A DNA stretch of 64,000 nucleotides from positions 15,688,501 through 15,752,500 of the forward strand of contig NC_057761.1 in the NCBI RefSeq assembly GCF_010389155.1. The letters are read 5' to 3'. This DNA is from Erigeron canadensis. Taxonomy: Eukaryota; Streptophyta; Magnoliopsida; Asterales; Asteraceae. Below the pieces are notes generated by a model, which was given only the letters and a program-made list of their open reading frames with translations, was not told where the DNA came from and made no database searches. A program made the position numbers and the translations under genes. Positions 21,421 to 32,005 of this stretch are shown here, one piece after another. The first letter of the stretch is position 1, and every line of letters starts with the position of its first letter.

Positions 21421-23025
21421 AAAAGTAAGCGAATGCTTAGTGAATAAACTTGCATACAAATATATATACGAAGGAGGGCAGAACACAAAAGACTATCGCA
21501 TGTAGCCAATGGTACCGTCATACCATCACTTGCATACTCACTTTTGTGCTAACAAACACATACATGGATCCATATACGCTAAACAATAACCAAAGAGTTT
21601 CTTAGGTCTCATCTCAATACACAAGAGGTTCTTAGGCCTCAAAATTAAGCCCTAATGCCAAATCAATTATCACACATGGAATCCACCATCATATGGTAAT
21701 CGACCCAAGACACAGATAAAAGTATGCAAATTTACTCACCTCCTTCGCGACTAACAATAATCAAGATTGCCACAACAAATGCAAAGCTTAACCTAACAAA
21801 TCGACACAATATGTACATAAGACTTTATTCACAATCTTGGCTAGCCAAACTATCGATTCACTAGCATTCCTAACTATATCCAACTCATTCTCTTTGAGTT
21901 GACTCATTTCCAATTCTCAATAAACAAAATTTCTATCTTTCAATGTGGGGCGCTTGAATTCGCAAGGCCCTTTGCTCTGTTCATTATGTAGGATGCAAGC
22001 TGATTCACATGCCCATTTATTCTTCGAATGCTCTTATTCTGCCCAAGTTTGGAATGGGATCTGCTCATATGCACGTATTACGATAAGATGTTATTCTTTT
22101 GTCTAAAAAGAAGAATGCTGATAGCCTTATTACTCGACTAGTTCTTGCTGCTGCTACCTACTTTATATGGCAGGAAAGAAATGAACGCCTCTTTTCATCT
22201 TCAGCAAAGAAACGTTCTGCTCAACAACTTATTCAAGTGATTGCTTCAACGGTTCGCTTAAAGCTCATGACTTTTCGGTTCAAGCAGAATAGTAGGGTTC
22301 AACGCCTTTTTGATATTTGGAAGCTTCCAACTACTTTAATTAACTGAGAGTAGTTGGCTGGGTAGTTTTTGTTTGTCATTTAGGTGTGTATGTCTAGTCA
22401 TTTGTATTCTAGTGGCTAGAGATTGGGGTTTCATGTAGACTGGTCTGTTAATTTACATGTTTTTTGTTATTTTGCTTGTCTTTGTACTAGTCATATTGGC
22501 ACTCAGTCAATATGCCTGAACGTTATTTGTTGATATATATAATGCTAACCAGGGGTGACGGCCTTTTACCGAAAATAATTTTCTTACTTTCATAATCATC
22601 AATTCACTAAAAATCTCTTTTTACCAACATCATGTGGCCATTTCTTGAACTTTAATGGATAGCGGCCCACACACCACCACCATATACTTTCAATTTTAAT
22701 CTTTCAATTTAGAAGATTATTGTTATTGTTATTGTTGCATGATTCTTGGTTTAGAGAAATAATAGATTTAACTAGTAATGGAATGAAAAGAAGGTTGGAG
22801 AAGTAGAATAAGAGTGTGGAAGGATGATTCACAAAAGTGAGGTTGGCTGGCACTTCCTTTTTGTGCCACGCCCCATTTCTTATTTTGAGGGTAATTTACC
22901 CGCTATCCATTAAAGTTCCAACTAAATTAACCCATATTCAAAACTTAAATACTAGGAAATTATTTTAATGTCAAAACTACAAAAATGGGTTAATTTATTT
23001 ATCTTAAAATTATTGGGGCGTTACA
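21421..23025 (-). repeat. LTR-like sequence D (gypsy type), with a LINE fragment inside
   Basis: On the minus strand the right end reads TGTAACGCCCC, the usual start of several plant gypsy LTRs. Noncoding DNA continues through 22,576-23,025 and resumes at 21,421-21,934, with a LINE 3' end between. The left end (near 21,420) has no clear CA terminus and cuts the C integrase. No target duplication was found, so this could be a solo LTR or a truncated one. Confidence 0.45.
21935..22575 (+). pseudogene. LINE ORF2 3' end (zf-RVT domain) and 3' UTR
   Basis: Reads VGRLNSQGPLLCSLCRMQ then DSHAHLFFECSYSAQVW, the zinc-binding domain after plant LINE reverse transcriptases. A frameshift follows, then LVLAAATYFIWQERNERLF and STVRLKLMTFRFKQNSRVQ to a stop near 22,347. 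The rest is the LINE 3' UTR. Related to the LINEs at 49,169-51,831 and 60,360-61,700. No obvious poly(A) tail remains. Confidence 0.8.
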
Positions 23026-23590
23026 GCATATCACTATGACGTTTAGTGGTTGGTTAACATCAATATTAAAACTTAATTATTCAAGTTGGCGATCAGAGTT
23101 TTATAGCTTATACAAGTTAGATACAATTGAAGAGTTCGAACAACGATGGCCATTAGTGATGGCAAAGTACAACATGGACCAAAACAACCACATTAATGGG
23201 TTGTACCGCATTAAAAATTTTTGGGTTCCAGCTTATCTTCGTGACTTTTCTTTTGGTGGCATGACAAAAACTGAAAGATGGGAAAGTATAAACTCATTTA
23301 TAAAAAAGTTTATACCTTCAAATACATGTCTAGCTCAAATTATTCGACAAGTAAGTAGTTAATTTTACGTTTTAAACTCACTTATTGTCTTTGTTAAGAT
23401 ATAAATTATAAGTGTTAATATGTAGGTTGATCTTGCGGTACAAGATGTTGAAAACACACAAGTGTATGATACCATGAAAAATCAATGTGTGAGATCACAT
23501 TTGTAGTCACAATCACCACTAGAGGAACAAGCTTACCATTTATCGACTCCATATGCATTCCAAAAATTCCAAGATCAATTCGTACATGCA
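23026..23590 (+). pseudogene. FAR1/MULE-type transposase fragment with an intron
   Basis: The open segment 23,036-23,362 reads EEFEQRWPLVMAKYNM, VPAYLRDFSFGGMTKTERWE, then SINSFIKKFIPSNTC. This is the FHY3/FAR1-MULE transposase region around the conserved WVP.YLRD and G(M)..T.R.ES.N motifs. A GTAAGT donor near 23,350 and an ATATGTAG acceptor near 23,425 bound a short intron. The next exon continues VDLAVQDVENTQ and, after a stop, PLEEQAYHLSTPYAFQKFQ, the start of the domain preceding the SWIM finger. It could be a transposon piece or a decayed domesticated FAR1-like gene; context favours the former. Confidence 0.7.
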
Positions 23591-23940
23591 ATTCGATACA
23601 AAGTTACGGAGAAAACATGTACTAGTTTTGTTGTTCAATATCACAAAGAATGATAAAGAAGTGTTACAGATCAGCCATGGTCCATCTTTTAAGACTTTCT
23701 CCATACCATCTCCCGAATTGAATTTAAAAAAGAAAAACTCATTTGCATTCATTATTACTTTCGATAGCCCATATTTAGCCCATGAGGATTTCACATAGTT
23801 TCAACCGCCGGGAAAAGCCAATCTACCACCCAAGAAGTATCCATATAACACATTTGAAAAACAGGATTGCACCTGGCGCACTAATTCTTTAGGTGTAACA
23901 ACATCAGCATTCTTAACAATCTCATTACTTTCTAATAGCC
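23540..23940 (-). pseudogene. LINE ORF1 fragment (DUF4283)
   Basis: Minus-strand pieces read LVRQVQSCFSNVLYGYFLG and SWAKYGLSKVIMNANEFFFF, then GMEKVLKDGPWLI, the DUF4283 RNA-binding domain of plant LINE ORF1. Close in sequence to the ORF1 at 48,480-49,168. One stop interrupts it. It abuts the end of the inverted C LTR at about 23,940. Confidence 0.75.
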
Positions 23941-24034
23941 TGAAATAAACAACAAAAAGAATAAATAAAATGATAGATAAAACAAGACGATAAATAAAAT
24001 GATAGATAAAACAAGACGATAAATAAAATGATAG
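23941..24034. repeat. 29-bp tandem repeat at the end of the inverted C LTR
   Basis: Three copies of a unit beginning GATAAATAAAATGATAGA (about 23,959-24,036). The unit is also present once inside the adjacent LTR near 24,103, so this looks like local expansion at the LTR end, which has lost its normal terminal 40 bp or so. Confidence 0.7.
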
Positions 24035-24943
24035 ATTAAACAAAAAGGAATTAGATATTTTTGGTATTTTCTGGATTTTATGAAATAAACAACAAAACAA
24101 GACGATAAATAAAATGATAGATAAAAGAATCCACCACCAAGATTCGTAAAGGCCAAGCCACCAGAACCAAGAATAAAGGAAACACTCCAACCCACCCCTA
24201 TGTTTGATAAAGGTCTAGCCACCACAAACACAGATAAAGGAATCGAAGATTTTGGATCTCACCACTATAATTGATAAAGGACAAACCACCACAATTACAG
24301 ATAAATAGATCACTCCAAACCACCAAGATCAAAGATCTATAAAGGTAAATGAAGATTTTTAAGAAATAGAGGTTGCTCTATTAATTTCATTCAACTCAAC
24401 ATAACTTAAGTTCTTACAAGGAAAATGAGCCCCTATTTATAGATAACTACCTACCTAGAAATCATCGAAATTATAATAAAAATAATAAGGAAATAAAATA
24501 AATAAAAGGCTGGTACATGGTGGGGGCAACCACTAACAAAATGGACCAATAGAAAGAGCACACATAAAGCTTCTAGAATTATTCCTTTTGTCTTTATCAC
24601 AGCTGTCATCCACTTTCTCTTATTGGGTCCACCAGACACGTGACTTCAGAACCATTCTATTATTTGGAAACTGGAATATAAATCTGGAGCATTCATCTGG
24701 AGTGCTTCAGTGGACTTTACTGGCGCGTCACGACTTATTGTCACTGGAACTCCCTTCCACTAGAGAAGTGTTATCACTGTCGACTGGACTGGTTCAGTGA
24801 AGATTTGTCTAAAGTGAGCTACTGCTGGTAGAATCAACATGGCTTGTTTAGATGACATCACCAGTTCACTTTCCTTCAGTTCATTTCTATTCCCCACTTC
24901 AATGGTGCCTACCAGTTCATTGAGCCTTGCCATTTCCGCATCA
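24035..24943 (-). repeat. Second LTR of family C, inverted relative to the first
   Basis: The minus strand begins with TGATGCGG at 24,943 and follows the 5' LTR of C through the coding-like U3, TATAAATAGGGG (near 24,431-24,443) and the CCTTTATC repeats. It loses similarity at 24,035, before the ACGCATCA end. Orientation is opposite to 17,020-18,035, so it cannot be the normal 3' LTR of that element unless an inversion occurred. Confidence 0.82.
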
Positions 24944-26650
24944 AATAGCTTGGATCTGATGAGGGATTTAGACATTTACACACTTAGCAGTTCTTTTAGA
25001 ACAGATACACCATGACCCAGTTATGTGTTTACCTTTCAAAAACTTTTCTTCCGCAGTTCTAGCTTCTTTGACAAGAATAGATTTCAGTTGTTTTTGAGCT
25101 TTAACCTCATATTCCAGTTTTTCTATGGTCTGATCTTTACAACCTACTTCAAGTTTCAAAATAGAATTTTCCTTTTTAAGTTATTGATTAAAGTGTTTTT
25201 TTAAAAGAACCTCATCACCTAATCTATTCAGCCTAGACAGTTTTTCATTATCAAACAGATTTGTAAAGGAAATTACCTCAGGTGGAGCAGCCTGACTGGT
25301 AGATGCTTGTTGAGCTGACTCAGATTGCTGTTGGATTTTGACAAGATTTTCAGCAAACTTTTGAGTAGCTTATTTCGCCATGAAGCACTTGGCATCTTCA
25401 AAAACTTCATCATCAGATGAGGTGGCACTTTCAACCCGGTCTTTTGCTACCAGACTCTTTACACTTTTCTCAACCTTCTTACTCGCGTCAGCCACTTCTG
25501 CCTACAAGGCTTTATTTTTGGTCTTAAGCTTTGAGTTTTTGTTTTTGTTTTTTTTTTTTTTTTTTACTTTTTCCACCTTTGGATGGCCTAACTTGTGAAG
25601 ACTCTTTAGATCTGCAATCTCTTGTCATGTGTCCAGTCTTGCCACATTTGTAACAAGTGACTTTGGACATATCAAATGACTTATTGGTCTAATCAGCTTG
25701 GCCAGTATTTCCTTTGCTTTTAAACCTTCCAAAGGATCTCCTTCTGATCCTTTCAGCCTACATGGCTACTTCATTAGCCAAACTATCACTATCAGATTCA
25801 TCACACTCAGATTTAGAATAAACAGAGTTAGTGTTAGAAATCACAGGAACTGCATCATCAGTACAAGGCATGATCATTACTTATTGAGCTATGGTGTTCA
25901 GTCATAAAGGAAACAAGTGCAGTAGCAGACTAACTATAGGAATCACCCAAAGCAATCAATATTTCAGCCTTTGAACACTCTTGCTTAACAGAAGAAATAT
26001 AATTATTCCACTTAGGTGGTAGTGATTCAAGAAATTTCCTGTTTAAAACCTCATTGTTCTTAACAATTCCTACTACAGCTAAATCATTAGCCAATGCATT
26101 AAAAAGGGTATGAGTATGAATCAGGGATTCATTCCTCAAAGAGAAAAATCTTTCATACTTCCTGGTTAAAGTTGTTATGGTCGACTCCATAGAAGTAGAA
26201 CAACCCTCAAACATGATAGTCAAAGTACCCCACATTTTCTTTGTAGTTGAACACATTTTAATAGAATGGTAAATATCACTGGGCACAGCTTGGACAATGA
26301 AATGTCTAACCTTCACATCCAAACTAGCCAATCTCCTATCCTCACCCACCCCCCAATCTACCTTGTCCTTAACAATAGATTGGACAGTCGCAGGAATAGT
26401 TGGTTGACCATCTCTGACCACTGCATAAACCATAAGAGTCTATGTAGGAACATAAGAACCATCCACAAGGATGTCAGGCATATTGTTATCGATGGATTTA
26501 AGGAACAAAGACATTTGACCTTTCCACCCACTAAAATCATCTTTGTCAAACATGGGTGGTCTGGTAGAAGAACCATTTTGAATATAAGAATACATAATGC
26601 TTTACTATTAAATAAAATAAGCAAGGATCTAGTCAAGTTAATTAACCTCT
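24944..26650 (-). pseudogene. B1 gag N-terminal and central part with CCHC knuckle
   Basis: From 26,650 downward: FDKDDFSGWKGQMSLFLKSI, then in a second frame VRHFIVQAVPSDIYHSIK, TKKMWGTL, FNALANDLAVVGIVKNNEV and FLESLPPKWNNYISSVKQ. This is the UBN2/copia gag domain. The knuckle CYKCGKTGHMTRDC is encoded at the complement of about 25,615-25,660. A coiled-coil segment (LKLEVGCKDQTIEKLEYEVK) follows, ending at SKSLIRSKLF beside the inverted C LTR. A run of about 20 T bases at 25,547-25,566 and several stops mark decay. Confidence 0.8.
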
Positions 26651-26662
26651 GCTCTGATAACA
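26651..26662 (-). other. Primer-binding site of B1
   Basis: Minus strand TGTTATCAGAGC, one mismatch from the initiator tRNA-Met complement TGGTATCAGAGC. It lies 7 bp after the LTR end and before gag. Confidence 0.7.
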
Positions 26663-26669
26663 ATTGATA

Positions 26670-27380
26670 TGTCCCAAGGTGTATCAATATACTAAAGTAT
26701 ATTGTACACAGAACAGTTATAGAGAGGGGAGAATACAACTTTATTCAATCTTTACAAACTTTTTAAGAACAAGTTTTAAAGACTCAGCTTATAAATAAAA
26801 CAAGTAAAGAACATGAATCAATTAAACAATAAAGCAAGTAAAATAAGAGACATTCTTTAGCACAGATTATTATTTTCAAAGTAATCCTTTATTAAGAAAT
26901 AATCTATACAAAGAATTACAGGGTTGTTGCGGAAACAGGATAGCCTACAGATATATAAACAACTCTCTGAAATGACAAATTACAATCAACAAGTTTCTAC
27001 TCAAGAGAATTAGCCCACGCTGATCTCATATAGATTAAGTTGTGTATACGAGCAAATAAAACTTATGTGAAGATTATTTCTTAGGAATGCCACACATATG
27101 CAATCTAGGAATGAGGCTTTTATAGGTGAATACCCATTTTCTCTTGGTGTCCAATTCAACCACATATTCATCTTCTATTGGATGTCAGAGGAAATATTTG
27201 ATCGTGCCAATTCATAGTACTTGTGGTCCCCAAATACTATCGCACATTCTCTTTCAGCCAATGAGAGTATGGACACAAATATGTAATTCAAACCACGAAC
27301 CTAGATCCTAGGATTCTTCCTAATCACGTCATTTGTCCTTATCTTCAATCCAGGTTGTATCTTCACTTGATTGTCAGACA
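26670..27380 (-). repeat. LTR between B2 and B1 (about 0.7 kb)
   Basis: The 3' end (minus) is GGGACA just before the primer-binding site. The 5' end is uncertain: TGTCTGAC at 27,380 and TGCTTTGAC at 27,405 are both possible. A TATA box (TATAAAAG) is the complement of 27,117-27,124. The LTR has the 3' spacer of B2 on one side and the gag of B1 on the other, so it may serve as the 3' LTR of one and the 5' LTR of the other. Confidence 0.55.
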
Positions 27381-28220
27381 TAGATCGGGCCATTTGTCAA
27401 AGCACCAATCTGTAGAAATGTCTCTAAGCTGACTGTTAATCCCAAGTTAACTTCCACTACCAGTTTGGTCTTCTATCTTCAATCTTCCTCTTCGACTTAG
27501 ATTTAATGTTGTAAATATTGTTGATGCAGCTTGAATAACACTTGCTTCCATTAGATATTACATTACAAAACATGAAGTATAATCTGGGCTAGAAACAAAT
27601 CGTAAGTTTTGTCAGCTTACAAGAACCAAAAGATTTCTAAGTGTTTTACTATCAGGTTTGCCATCACCAAATTTACAATGAACATTAGGACTCAATAGTT
27701 TTGGTTATTGAAAAATTTGAATATTGAAAATAAAATTAATTTTCTGTATCAGCATTAAATGCTACGACAGCTTAACTTCTCACACGCCTACTAACTTTTC
27801 ACAATCCCCATAAGAAGTGCATCTTTTTACAAAAATGACCCTCACACGTCATACGACAGTTAAAACTTGTAAAAGGTACTCAGGTGCAGTAACGTGTCAC
27901 AAAGCTTGACCAAGTATTTGTAACGTTATAAAAATCTAGTTGACCACCAGTTTAAGATAAGACCAAACTAGTACACTCGAGGGTTAGTCCAGTGCCAGTT
28001 TCCACTAGATAGTTCTCCAGTGGCAATTTTCAAAACAAAAACAATTTTAGTCAGAAAAATATTTTTAGTCTTTCCCCTAAAAGGATGATCCAAAAATCAA
28101 TATTACCAAGATAGTATCACGAAGGCGTTCGATAGCAAGGCAAGACAAGATTATCTGGAACCTTCTAGACTGTAGAATTTCATCAGTGTCACTGACGCGT
28201 TCATAACAAAGTCTCCAGTT
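27381..28220 (-). other. B2 3' spacer without an accessory gene
   Basis: Noncoding. After RNase H the minus strand matches the B1 spacer (the GAACGCCT repeats and a polypurine-like TTAGGGGAAAG near 28,075) and has a cluster of CCAGT words near 27,940-28,025. It then runs to the LTR with no equivalent of the accessory gene or its TATA box. Confidence 0.6.
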
Positions 28221-28828
28221 TTAAGGATTTAGCATTGCCAACTCACTGATAAGATGTTTAAAAGTTTTCTTATCAAGAGGTTTTGTAAAAACATCAGCAA
28301 GTTGTTTGTCAGTGGGGATGGAATGAATTTCAATATCTCCTTGCATAACATGATCACGAATGAAATTGTACCTGATGTCAATATGCTTTGTTTTCGAGTG
28401 CATCACTGGATTGTGAGATATAGTAATTGCACTGATGTTGTCACAAAAGATTGGCGTCCTTATGTGTTTCTGACCATAATCTAACAACTGTTTCTTGATC
28501 CAGATAATCTGGGCACAACAACTGGCCATAAAAATGTATTCTGCCTCAACAGTGGACATAGAGACTGATGTATGCTTCTTACTAGTCCAACTCACTAGTT
28601 TTCCTCCAAGGAAATGACAACCTCCAATTGTTGACTTTCTATCTATCTTACAACCTGCATGATCTGAATCTGAATAACCCATTAGATCTAACCCTGAGCA
28701 TTTGGGTATCTGAAGATGCACTTAACAGCATGCAAATGTGATACTATTGGGTTAGCCTGAAATCTGACACATAAACATGTTGCAAACATTATATTTGGTC
28801 TACTTGCAATTAAGTACATCAGTGAACC
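28221..28828 (-). pseudogene. B2 copia RT tail and RNase H
   Basis: The frame 28,721-28,221 reads [54 protein letters not shown] and ADVFTKPLDKKTFKHLISEL, a complete RNase H end, without the two stops seen in B1. Upstream codons continue in another frame (the LMYL.ASRP.IMFATCL block) until element F interrupts at 28,829. Close to B1 in sequence. Confidence 0.85.
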
Positions 28829-29568
28829 TGTTAGAATATATGCACAATTATCATATAACAAATCACGAGTACGCAGTGCAAAGAAACGTATATGTAATAC
28901 TATTAGTTAACAAAGTAATGAATAGAATATGTGTACCTTTGCGCAAAGCTTCCAATACTATTAATAATGATTATTATTATTATATTAGGGTCTAAACTAA
29001 AACCCTCCACGATCGAACACTTGACACCCCTATATCATATGTTAGTACCCGATCACGAACTCACAAACCCGTTGTGTATAACCCTTAAACTCGAACCCCT
29101 AAAAGCCGAAAAACCCTTTTGGGTTTTGGTTCGGCCGAGCGAACAAGAGAAGGGAGAGAGGAGAGAGTTTTTCACAATTGATTGTATTGTGAATGTATGT
29201 AAAAATCCTTAACCCTTGCATTATATTTATAGGCTTAGATTAAAGGGTTTTTTACCTTGGTGGACAAGTAATCTCAAGGCTAAAAGCCACTTGAGATTTT
29301 TGGCCCTATGGATTAGCGATTAGGAAACAATACCAATTCCTAATTTCACTCCAACACCTCCTCTTTAACTAATTAAACACTATTAAACCTTTAATATAAT
29401 TAATATTTTACTTTAATATAATATAATATATTTTCATTATCATTTTAATTAATATATTACTTTAATATAATAATTAAATATATAGAGTTCACGTGTCATT
29501 TTCTGTAACCCCGTAGGCTTAAATGATTTCCGGACATGCGTTTATTATAACGTGATCATATTTCAACA
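28829..29568 (-). repeat. LTR of copia element F (740 bp)
   Basis: Plus strand begins TGTTAGAATATATGC and ends TATTTCAACA, giving the TGTT...AACA termini of copia LTRs. A minus-strand TATA box (TATAAATATAATGC) is at about 29,222-29,235. The polypurine-like GCTCAAGTAGGAGC lies immediately upstream on the minus strand (29,569-29,582), marking this as a 3' LTR. It sits inside the B2 RT gene. Confidence 0.75.
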
Positions 29569-30186
29569 GCTCCTACTTGAGCATGTAATAATAAAGGCAA
29601 TAACATTGGTTAGCGTCTAGCAACACGCCAATGCTCCTGAAAATATTTAAGTATAGTTTCTTAAAGTATCATTTGAAATGATTTAGTCTTTAATATCCCT
29701 TTGTTTCAGATACTCTTGTTAATTTTGGATATGGATCAATGTCATTCCGTAATTTAACGATTTTGTTTCTCATTATTACAATTAATCAAGATTACCAAAT
29801 TAATCAAGACAACTTCTGGAGTTCATTTGGGTACGGTCATACAAATATCTTAATTAATCAATGAGGGTGCCAAATGGTATTATTCTTCTGTTGCAAATTG
29901 AAGGAACAAATCATGTTTTGACTATAAGTATTAAGTCATGCTATTTCTCAACATTTCTGTAAATAACCCTTTATTACTACCTTATTCAGGATAGCTTAGA
30001 ACTACATCTAGAAAATGTGATCCATACATGCTTAACCTACTTTCATCTCAAGTCTAAGGATAACTAAAGCAACTATTTCACGAATTTCACTGAATGACAC
30101 CGATCTATAAAATGATAATTCGTTAACTGGGTAAAGTCCGAGATATGTCTTGGTTTAACTATATTCTTAGATATGTCTTGTCTTAT
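29569..30186 (-). mobile_element. 3' noncoding remnant of copia element F
   Basis: No ORF of note. On the minus strand it is the region between pol and the polypurine tract. It contains two related copies of a phrase reading A(C/G)ACATATCT near 30,150-30,180. The boundary with A2 gag is near 30,186 and is not sharply defined. Confidence 0.5.
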
Positions 30187-30920
30187 GGTGAGTCTAATGT
30201 GATAGATCAAGGGAATAAATCCAATAGATCTAAGACCCTAAAATGACAGGGACCTTTACAGAATACTACTACTAGTAGTGGAAGTCTGAGTCGTTCTCGT
30301 ACACCTCAAAGGAGTAATTCACCTAGGAATAAGATGGCTCAATAGAATCGATCACCCCCTCCTAGAATTAATAGTTCGTCTAAATTCTATGATCGATTAG
30401 GGAGTCAACCTAGATTTGGTCCTCATTCACCAAAGAATTCTCCTCCTAAGGCTCGTTTCAGCTCACCTAAGAAACAGTCTATGACACCATCTTCATCCAA
30501 GGCTCCATTACAGAGCGATGGATATTGGACCGAATTAATCATTAGAGATGAATTCGGTAAACCTAAACCTCAAAAGGTTTAGGTTACTGATGACAGTGGA
30601 TGCTCTCGGCACTAAGGAAACCGATCAGTCTTTGGTATGTTGACAGTGGATGCTCTCGGCACATGACAGGGGACAAGAAAGTGTTGTCCAACTATGAAGA
30701 TATATTTGGTTCTTATGTTAGTTTCGAAGGTCCCAAGGGCGGCAACATCTAGGGCCAAGGTGATGTTGTCAATGGGAAAATTACGCTGGAAAAAGTCAAT
30801 TATGTGGAACAGTTATCTCATATCTTATGAGTGTTTCTCAGATTTGTGACAAAGGTAATCATATCCATTTTACTGAGAAAGAAGAACTTATTTTGAAAAT
30901 GGGATATGTTATTCCTGCTT
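30187..30920 (+). pseudogene. A2 gag C-terminus and protease, broken
   Basis: Ser/Pro-rich gag tail (SPPPRINSSSKFYDRLGSQ, HSPKNSPPKARFSSPKKQ) followed by the protease active site DSGCSRH. The sequence for this heptapeptide, GACAGTGGATGCTCTCGGCAC, occurs twice, at 30,593-30,613 and 30,643-30,663, separated by 29 bp; the second copy continues into MTGDKKVLSNYEDIFGSYV. Several stops and frameshifts follow up to LILKMGYVIP-like sequence. Confidence 0.75.
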
Positions 30921-32005
30921 AAAGCTCCTAGGAAGAGAGACATCTATGGCCTTGTGTTAGGTGTTGATAAACCAAAGGATTCAGTTTGCTTATTAACGAA
31001 AGCAAACGAATCTGAATCGTTGCTATAACATAGAAGAATGGGACATATTCATTTCCGAAAGATGAATGAAATTGTAAAACATGGTTTGGTTAAAGGTGTT
31101 CCCATGAAATGGTTTGAAATGGAAGACAAATGTGTACCTTGTTTGAATGGGAAACAACAAAAGTCTTCACATAAACCGAAGCAAGAAAATTTTATTGCCA
31201 ACCCATTTGAGGTACTTCACTTGGATTTATTTGGTCCAGAGAATGTAAGAAGTATCAGTGGAATGTATTACTATTTGGTGGTTAGTGATGACTACTCAAG
31301 ATTCTCTTAAGTATTCTTTCTTCAATTGAAAGATGAAACTCCACAAATTTTGATAAACTTCTTTGTTGAAACTGAAAATGTTTATGGAGTTCGTGTTAAG
31401 AGAATCAGGAGTGACAACGGAACTGAAGTTAAGAATAAGACATTGGAAGTCTTTTGTTTGTCCAAAGGAATCCAACATCAATTCAGCGCACCGTATGAAC
31501 CACAACAGAATGAGTTGTTGAAAGAAAGAATAGGATTCTAATCGAGACAACAAGAACAATGCTTGCTGATTCAGGGCTCCCTACTATGTTTTGGGGGGAG
31601 GCAGTGAATACAGCTTGTCATATTTTAAATAGGGTTCTGTAGTTAAGCGTCATAATAAGACATGTTATGAGCTTCTACATAAGAAGAAACCAAATTTACA
31701 GAATGTTGAACCATTTGGTGTACCATGTACTTTCTTGAAATATTTACCTCAGTCAAAGTTTGATCCAAAGGTTGAAGAGGGATTTTTCATGGGTTATAAA
31801 CCGGGTACTCCAATTCGACGGGTTTACAATAAATTGACCGGCAAAGTTGACATGGGTACTAATGTCAAAGTTGTCAGTCATAAACCCGCTGTACATTCTG
31901 GAACTGGCAAGAATTTCGATTATGACAGTGTGTTTCGTTCATTACACGGTCTGCTTCTTATTCAGATCCTGAAATAGTGGATGATGGATCATTTTAAGAG
32001 ATCAT
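30921..32005 (+). pseudogene. A2 integrase
   Basis: The zinc-binding part RRMGHIHFRKMNEIVKHGLV ends in CVPCLNGKQQKSSHKP. The core reads VLHLDLFGPENVRSISGMYY with the catalytic D, SDDYSRFS (stop at about 31,310), then RIRSDNGTEVKNKTLEVFC, which carries the second catalytic D, and IQHQFSAPYEPQQNELLKER with the DDE glutamate context. Stops and frameshifts break the frame near 31,310, 31,540 and 31,640. The C-terminal part near 31,735-31,975 carries FDPKVEEGFFMGYKPGTP. Confidence 0.85.

Larger units (their letters stand above)
9163..27380 (-). mobile_element. Sirevirus-like copia element B1, split by a nested insertion at 17,020-24,943
   Basis: Read on the minus strand: LTR (27,380-26,670), primer-binding site, gag (26,650-24,944), nested DNA, then gag C-terminus, protease, integrase, RT, RNase H (17,019-13,047), a spacer with a TATA box, and a 3' accessory gene running to 9,163, where A1 cuts it. 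The gag halves on either side of the nest fit the order expected for one element, so I treat them as one; an alternative is two related copies. The 3' LTR is not present. Confidence 0.7.

Noticed and set aside
24035..24943. Normal 3' LTR of element C
   Set aside because: It is on the opposite strand from the 5' LTR, and the integrase ends earlier at an unrelated boundary.
25547..25566. Long T-run as the tail of a SINE or LINE
   Set aside because: It lies within readable gag sequence on both sides with no target duplication; looks like homopolymer slippage.
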